NCBI GenBank assembly: GCA_031277235.1
Contig: JAITMT010000056.1
Location: 1-10,266 of the forward strand
DNA: 10,266 nucleotides
Direction: 5' to 3'
Source: Tannerella sp.
GTDB taxonomy: Bacteria > Bacteroidota > Bacteroidia > Bacteroidales > Tannerellaceae
How positions within the stretch are numbered: the stretch's first letter is position 1; each line of letters starts with the position of its first letter. Made by a program: the position numbers and the translations under genes. The notes under the pieces are model-generated. The model saw only the letters and a program-made list of their open reading frames with translations, was not told the DNA's origin and searched no databases. Below, piece after piece: positions 6,363-10,266 of the stretch.

Positions 6363-6426
6363 TACTTGATTTTAGATTTTAAAGGCTTGAGAAATAAACA
6401 ATTTATAATGAATTTTCGCAAAACAA

Positions 6427-6558
6427 AAGTCCGTAGGACTTATATATGGATAACCCCCTGCAAGCGGAGCGCAGCTCGGGGATGCCGGAGGCGGTCCTTT
6501 ACGCCCCCGAGCGGCACTCCGCTTGCAAGGGGTTATCCATGTTAAACGCCTTCGGCGT
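6427..6558. repeat. Large palindromic element with flanking hairpins
   Basis: The core is an inverted repeat: arm 6446-6481 and arm 6505-6540 pair at 33 of 36 positions around a 23-nt loop. Both ends read ATGGATAACCCC in their own orientation. Mismatches are 6458/6528 and 6470/6516 (C-A) and 6473/6513 (A-G). A hairpin AAGTCC-GTA-GGACTT (6427-6441) stands just before it and ACGCC-TTC-GGCGT (6546-6558) just after. The loop holds GCC-GGA-GGC (6484-6492). So three small hairpins share the pattern of paired arms ending CC/GG around three bases. The element is much more GC-rich than its flanks and lacks a T-run, so it is not an intrinsic terminator of ordinary type. It is most likely a dispersed palindromic (REP- or MITE-like) element; a structured regulatory leader is the alternative. 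Confidence 0.85.
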
Positions 6559-6591
6559 AAGAAGATATGTTAATTTATTAAGGAAAAAAAA

Positions 6592-8259
6592 ATGGAAAAC
6601 AGATTTTTAGGGCTGATAGAAAACAGCATAAAAAAGAATTGGGATAAGCCCGTATTCAGTGATTATGAGGGAGATACATTCCTTTATAAGGATATGGCGC
6701 GCGAGATTGCGCAGTTGCATATCATTTTTCGCGAAGCCGGTATCCAAAAAGGCGATAAGATAGCGATAATAGGCAGAAATTCAGCCCGTTGGGGAATCGG
6801 ATTTTTTGCAATCCTGTCGTATGGCGCAGTCGGCGTGCCGTTGTTGCACGATTTCACGCCCGACAATGTGCACCATCTCGTCAACCATTCCGAAAGCAAA
6901 CTGTTGCTTGCTTCGCAACAAAACTGGAACTTGCTGAATCCCAAAGAGATGCCTAATGTTTCCGTTTCGATGTTGATTGATACGCTTGCCATCATCGAAG
7001 CGCCTGAAAATGTGAAAAATACGTTTCAAAATATCAGTGATGTTTTCGGAAAGGAATTTCCCGATTTCTCCAGGGACGATGTAAAATTTCATGTGGAAGA
7101 TCCTGAGGAACTGGCGATTATCAATTATACATCGGGCACGACCGGATTTTCAAAAGGCGTCATGTTGCCCTACCGGACTCTCTGGAGCAACACGCAGTAT
7201 GCCTACGATCGGCTGCTGTTCATCAACGAAGGCGACGATCTCGTTTCGGTACTGCCGATGGCGCACATGTACGGATTGGCGTTTGAGATTTTGAACAGCG
7301 TGAACAAGGGATGCCATGTGCATTTCATGCCGCGCGTGCCCTCGCCTAATTTGGTAGTGCAGACTTTCAACAAGATACGTCCGACGCTGGTCATCGCCGT
7401 GCCGCTTGTGATTGAAAAAATCGTGCGTACCCGCGTTTTTCCCGTGCTGAAAAAACCGCTGATAAAAATGCTGTATGCGTTGCCCGGTACTAAACAACTG
7501 ATTCAAAAGAAGATACTTAAACAGTTGAACGGCGCTTTCGGAAACAATTTCTTTGAAGTCGTGATGGGCGGCGCCGGTTTGAACAGCGAAATAGAATCTT
7601 TTCTTTGCTCTATAAAATTCAGATATACAGTAGGTTACGGCATGACGGAATGCGCTCCGCTAATTGCCTACGAGCAATGGGACAGTTTCAAACCGGGTTC
7701 GGTCGGCAAAGTGGTGGACAGAATGGAGGTAAAAATAGATTCGCCCAACGAGGAAGGCGTCGGCGAGATTTTGACGCGGGGAACGAACGTAATGCTGGGC
7801 TACTACAAAAACAAAGAGGCTACTCAAGAGGCGTTTACGGAAGACGGCTGGCTACACACCGGCGATTTGGGAATCATTGATAATGACGGATTTCTGTTCA
7901 TCCGGGGACGCAACAAAACGATGCTGCTGGGTTCCAACGGTCAGAACATCTATCCCGAAGAAATTGAAAGCATCCTCAACAATATGCCCTATGTGGCTGA
8001 ATCTCTGATTGTTTCGCGCACGGAAAAAGACTCGGGCAAACATTCCTTAGTGGCGCTCGTCTATCCTGCCATGGAACAGATTAAGAATGAAGGAATTACA
8101 AAAGAAAATTTGCAAATACTGATGCAGGAGAACCTCAAGGCGCTGAACAGAAAGATTCCGTATTTCAGTTTCGTTTCAGGCTTTGAAATCCGCGAGGAAG
8201 AATTTGCCAAAACGCCCAAACAGAGTATTCGGCGGTTCCTGTACGAACAGAAAGAATGA
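6592..8259 (+). CDS. AMP-forming acyl-CoA synthetase, long-chain fatty acid CoA ligase type
   Basis: The product (555 aa) belongs to the adenylate-forming (ANL) family: it activates a carboxylic acid, probably a fatty acid, with ATP to the acyl-AMP and transfers it to CoA. Core motifs appear in order: the phosphate-binding loop YTSGTTGFSKGV (179-190), LPMAHMYGLAFE (221-232), GGAGLN (326-331), YGMTECAPL (349-357), GWLHTGDLG (419-427), RGRNKTMLLGSNGQNIYPEEIE (438-459), and the C-terminal TPKQSIRRFLY (541-551), in which Lys543 is the likely adenylation lysine. Length and motif style match the FadD-like group of Bacteroidota. The protein has no signal and would be cytoplasmic or membrane-associated. 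The ATG follows AAGGA and an A-run, a reasonable ribosome site. Acid chain length cannot be read from the sequence. The long leader with a palindrome is unusual. Confidence 0.93.
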   Translation: MENRFLGLIENSIKKNWDKPVFSDYEGDTFLYKDMAREIAQLHIIFREAGIQKGDKIAIIGRNSARWGIGFFAILSYGAVGVPLLHDFTPDNVHHLVNHSESKLLLASQQNWNLLNPKEMPNVSVSMLIDTLAIIEAPENVKNTFQNISDVFGKEFPDFSRDDVKFHVEDPEELAIINYTSGTTGFSKGVMLPYRTLWSNTQYAYDRLLFINEGDDLVSVLPMAHMYGLAFEILNSVNKGCHVHFMPRVPSPNLVVQTFNKIRPTLVIAVPLVIEKIVRTRVFPVLKKPLIKMLYALPGTKQLIQKKILKQLNGAFGNNFFEVVMGGAGLNSEIESFLCSIKFRYTVGYGMTECAPLIAYEQWDSFKPGSVGKVVDRMEVKIDSPNEEGVGEILTRGTNVMLGYYKNKEATQEAFTEDGWLHTGDLGIIDNDGFLFIRGRNKTMLLGSNGQNIYPEEIESILNNMPYVAESLIVSRTEKDSGKHSLVALVYPAMEQIKNEGITKENLQILMQENLKALNRKIPYFSFVSGFEIREEEFAKTPKQSIRRFLYEQKE

Positions 8260-8398
8260 AAAGATACCGAGGTCGCTTTAGCAACGATGTATTAAATAAA
8301 AATCAGGATGGAAACATTTTTATTTAGGACAGGATTTAATAATATGAATGAAAGATGACGGATAGGATATAACCCTCCCGGTGAATTCCTTATACTCA

Positions 8399-9658
8399 AT
8401 GAATAACATGCAAAAAACAAAACTCGAATCCGCGGAAAATCAAAAGTTCACGCTCTACCAGATATTTCTTATCGCTCTTTTGGCAGTACTCCAGTTTACC
8501 GTTCTTTTAGGTTTTTCAATTATTTCCCCCCTTGGAGATATCATGATGAAGGATTTGGATATTGACACGGCGCAATTCGGGCTGTTAATATCGGGATATG
8601 CCTTCGGAGCGGGATTTTCGGGGCTGCTGGTTGCTTCGGTCGCCGACCGTTACGACCGCAAAACGTTCTTGCTGTTTTTTTACGCCGGCTTTCTCGCCGG
8701 GCTTTTTTTGTGCGGTATTGCACGCAGTTTCCCGCTGCTGCTTGTTTCGCGCACGGTAACGGGTATTTTCGGCGGAGTTATCAGTTCGATTTCTATGTCC
8801 ATTGTTGCGGATACATTCCCGCTCAATCACAGAGGGCGGGTGATGGGCTATGTTCAGATGGCTTTCACGGTCAGTCAGATTGCAGGAATTCCGTTGGGAC
8901 TGCTGATCGCTAACCGGTGGGGATGGAATGCGAATTTTTTGGCGATAACGGCAATCGGGATCATTACAGGCGTCGTGATCAAGGTCAAAATGAAGCCGCT
9001 CCGGGAGCACTTGAAATACATCCGGGAAAGTAAAAATGCGTGGAGACACTTGTTACATTTGTTAACCGAAAAAAAATATTTCGCAGGTTATGCGCTCATC
9101 ACATTGACTTCGGTGGGCGGCGCCATGCTGATGCCTTTCAGCGCTCCGTTTCTGATTAATAATGTGGGCGTTACGCAGGAACAGTTGCCGTTTCTCTATA
9201 TGATAACGGGGATTGCCGGCGTGTTCATCATGATTTACACCGGTAAAATCAGCGACCGGTTTCCGAAAAAAAACGTATTTCTGGCGGGAACGGTCGTTTC
9301 CATCATCATGACCGTCATATTTACAAATCTCACCCCCGTCGCTTTATGGGTGGTCGTAGTGGTGAATATTTTGTTGTTTATCGGCATAAACGGCAGGTTC
9401 GTACCTTCCATGGCGCTGAATACGGCTGTTCCAAAGCCTGAAGACCGGGGAGGTTACATGAGTTTATGTTCGGCGATGCAACAGTTTTCTAACGGAGTTG
9501 GCTCTCTGGTTGCGGGTTTAGTCATCTTCCAGCCTGTAAAATCGGGTCCGCTGTATTATTTTGACGCGGTAGGTTACATCGTCTGTGTGGTAACTGTAAT
9601 CTGTGTATTTCTTGTTTATCGCGTGGCGCGGCAGGTTTCGGCGCTGGAGGAAGCGTAG
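8399..9658 (+). CDS. Major facilitator superfamily transporter (DHA1/AraJ-like), substrate unknown
   Basis: From the ATG at 8399 the product has 419 aa with about 12 hydrophobic segments, the usual length and layout for a 12-TM MFS exporter in the inner membrane. The loop between segments 2 and 3 carries motif A as SVADRYDRK (80-88), and its counterpart between segments 8 and 9 is TGKISDRFPKK (281-291). SRTVTGIFGG (117-126) resembles the motif B region with its intramembrane arginine, and QIAGIPLG (160-167) resembles motif C of proton-driven exporters. A GTG at 8381 and an ATG at 8408 are also possible starts; there is no strong ribosome site to decide. It follows the acyl-CoA synthetase by 139 bp without a clear promoter. 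The substrate could be a drug, sugar or metabolite. Confidence 0.9.
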   Translation: MNNMQKTKLESAENQKFTLYQIFLIALLAVLQFTVLLGFSIISPLGDIMMKDLDIDTAQFGLLISGYAFGAGFSGLLVASVADRYDRKTFLLFFYAGFLAGLFLCGIARSFPLLLVSRTVTGIFGGVISSISMSIVADTFPLNHRGRVMGYVQMAFTVSQIAGIPLGLLIANRWGWNANFLAITAIGIITGVVIKVKMKPLREHLKYIRESKNAWRHLLHLLTEKKYFAGYALITLTSVGGAMLMPFSAPFLINNVGVTQEQLPFLYMITGIAGVFIMIYTGKISDRFPKKNVFLAGTVVSIIMTVIFTNLTPVALWVVVVVNILLFIGINGRFVPSMALNTAVPKPEDRGGYMSLCSAMQQFSNGVGSLVAGLVIFQPVKSGPLYYFDAVGYIVCVVTVICVFLVYRVARQVSALEEA

Positions 9659-9875
9659 AGAGTTACGACGCCACTCCGGCAGGATTTTACTGCCCCGTCC
9701 CTGCAGATTTGCAATCCGAGACCTCCAGTACCCCGCTACAAACCGTCGCAAGCGAAAGTAATCCCGGAATCCTGAAAATCCTGTAAAAATCCAGGTTCAG
9801 ACAACAGAAGCCTCCGCCATTCACAACAGCGGGCAATTTGAATTGATAACCAAGGTATTCCACTTGTTCCTTAAT
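9659..9875. other. Intergenic stretch, repeat-like and non-coding
   Basis: No credible gene is seen on either strand. AATCC recurs at 9760, 9768, 9777 and 9788 within ATCCTG-type units, and GATT-TGC-AATC (about 9705-9715) forms a small hairpin. From memory, intergenic DNA of many Bacteroidota carries dispersed sequence of this style (read on the minus strand as repeated CAGGATTTT). It may be a fragment of a dispersed repeat or the rubble of a mobile element. No terminal repeats or target duplication were identified. Confidence 0.45.
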
Positions 9876-9893
9876 AGCAAAAAATTGCTTTTT
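9876..9893 (+). terminator. Weak hairpin with T-run, possible terminator
   Basis: AGCAA (9876-9880) and TTGCT (9885-9889) pair around AAAA and are followed directly by TTTT. The 5-bp stem is A-T rich, so termination would be weak. It lies between the MFS gene and the kbl promoter. Confidence 0.3.
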
Positions 9894-9917
9894 AGGGGAT
9901 TTCTCGAAAATTTTTCG

Positions 9918-9925
9918 TACTTTTG
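9918..9925 (+). promoter_or_regulatory. -7 promoter element of kbl
   Basis: TACTTTTG, then C, is an exact TAnnTTTG located 33 nt before the kbl start codon. No clear TTTG is present at the expected -33 position; TTAG at 9892-9895 is the nearest candidate, with a 22-nt gap. The assignment rests on the -7 box and its position. Confidence 0.6.
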
Positions 9926-9958
9926 CACCATTATTGAAAAAAAACAACCATAAAAAAT

Positions 9959-10266
9959 ATGTACAGTAACATAAAAAACTTTCTTCAAAAGGAACTTGCC
10001 GACATTGAGGCGGCGGGATTATACAAGAAAGAACGCCTCATTCAGACGCCCCAAAAGGCTGAAATACAGATTGCCGGAGGCGGCGAACTCCTGAATTTTT
10101 GCGCAAACAATTATCTGGGGCTGTCCGACAACCGAAGGTTGATGGATGCGGCGAAAAAAACGATGGACGGGCGGGGCTTCGGCATGTCGTCCGTGCGTTT
10201 TATCTGCGGCACGCAAGACCTTCATAAACAGCTCGAAGCAGCCGTTTCGGAATATTTCAAAACCGA
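9959..10266 (+). CDS. kbl: Glycine C-acetyltransferase (2-amino-3-ketobutyrate CoA ligase), 5' part only
   Basis: The frame is open from the ATG at 9959 to the window end (102 codons). KBL is a PLP-dependent enzyme that converts 2-amino-3-oxobutyrate and CoA to glycine and acetyl-CoA, the second step of threonine degradation via threonine dehydrogenase. The visible part matches the N-terminal region of the family closely: EAAGLYKKERLI (17-28), LLNFCANNYLGLSD (44-57) and GFGMSSVRFICGTQDLHKQLE (73-93). The FCANNYLGL and VRFICGTQ blocks separate KBL from the related 8-amino-7-oxononanoate synthase, 5-aminolevulinate synthase and serine palmitoyltransferase, although the shared fold makes some caution fair. 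The PLP-binding lysine lies beyond the window. The start follows an A-rich leader after the -7 element at 9918. Confidence 0.93.
   Translation, partial: MYSNIKNFLQKELADIEAAGLYKKERLIQTPQKAEIQIAGGGELLNFCANNYLGLSDNRRLMDAAKKTMDGRGFGMSSVRFICGTQDLHKQLEAAVSEYFKT

Noticed and set aside
6408..6545. 45-codon plus-strand frame running through the palindrome
   Set aside because: Most of it is the GC-rich inverted repeat itself, giving an Arg- and Pro-rich sequence. No family is recognised, and a coding role would not explain the palindrome.
8381..8398. GTG start for the MFS transporter
   Set aside because: It adds only six residues and no ribosome site favours it; the ATG at 8399 (or 8408) is the simpler choice, though this is not settled.
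1..10266. CRISPR array, rRNA, tRNA or complete insertion sequence
   Set aside because: No regularly spaced direct repeats, no recognisable tRNA or rRNA segments and no transposase gene were seen on either strand.

Overview
The window reads as chromosomal DNA of a Bacteroidota bacterium, most likely order Bacteroidales. Five of the gene starts have the Bacteroidota-type promoter (TTTG, 19-21 nt, then TAnnTTTG or one mismatch to it), Shine-Dalgarno sequences are weak or absent with A-rich leaders instead, and the protein families fit (GH109 enzyme with a Tat signal, fused Nnr, surface lipoprotein, KBL). The species cannot be told from this sequence.

Left part (1-2470) looks like accessory surface-protein DNA. 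A promoter and leader of about 110 bp occurs twice (from 1 and from about 1528). The second copy drives an intact 244-aa lipoprotein (1634-2368). The first copy is followed by a 36-codon internally deleted remnant of a related lipoprotein gene (106-216), and 26 nt later by a secreted 339-aa jelly-roll-like protein (243-1262) that may now use the orphaned promoter. The 371 bp between 1262 and 1634 hold no recognisable gene.

Middle part: nnr (2563-4092), the NAD(P)HX repair enzyme, has its own near-consensus promoter. Next comes a three-gene set behind another consensus promoter (4177-4208): a minimal nucleotidyltransferase (MNT), a HEPN protein overlapping it by 4 nt, and 4 nt after that a Tat-exported GH109 alpha-N-acetylgalactosaminidase-like enzyme. 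A toxin-antitoxin-like pair so closely joined to a glycosidase gene is unusual.

Right part: a promoter overlapping the end of the GH109 gene would start a long leader for an AMP-forming acyl-CoA synthetase (6592-8259). That leader carries a large palindrome (36-nt arms, 33 paired) with a small hairpin on each side, probably a dispersed palindromic element. An MFS transporter (8399-9658) follows with no clear promoter. A 300-bp gap with repeat-like sequence comes next, then the 5' part of kbl (glycine C-acetyltransferase), cut by the window end.

No rRNA, tRNA, CRISPR array or complete insertion sequence was seen. The candidates most worth a second look are the MNT-HEPN-GH109 operon, the palindrome in the ligase leader, and the duplicated lipoprotein leader with its deleted paralog.
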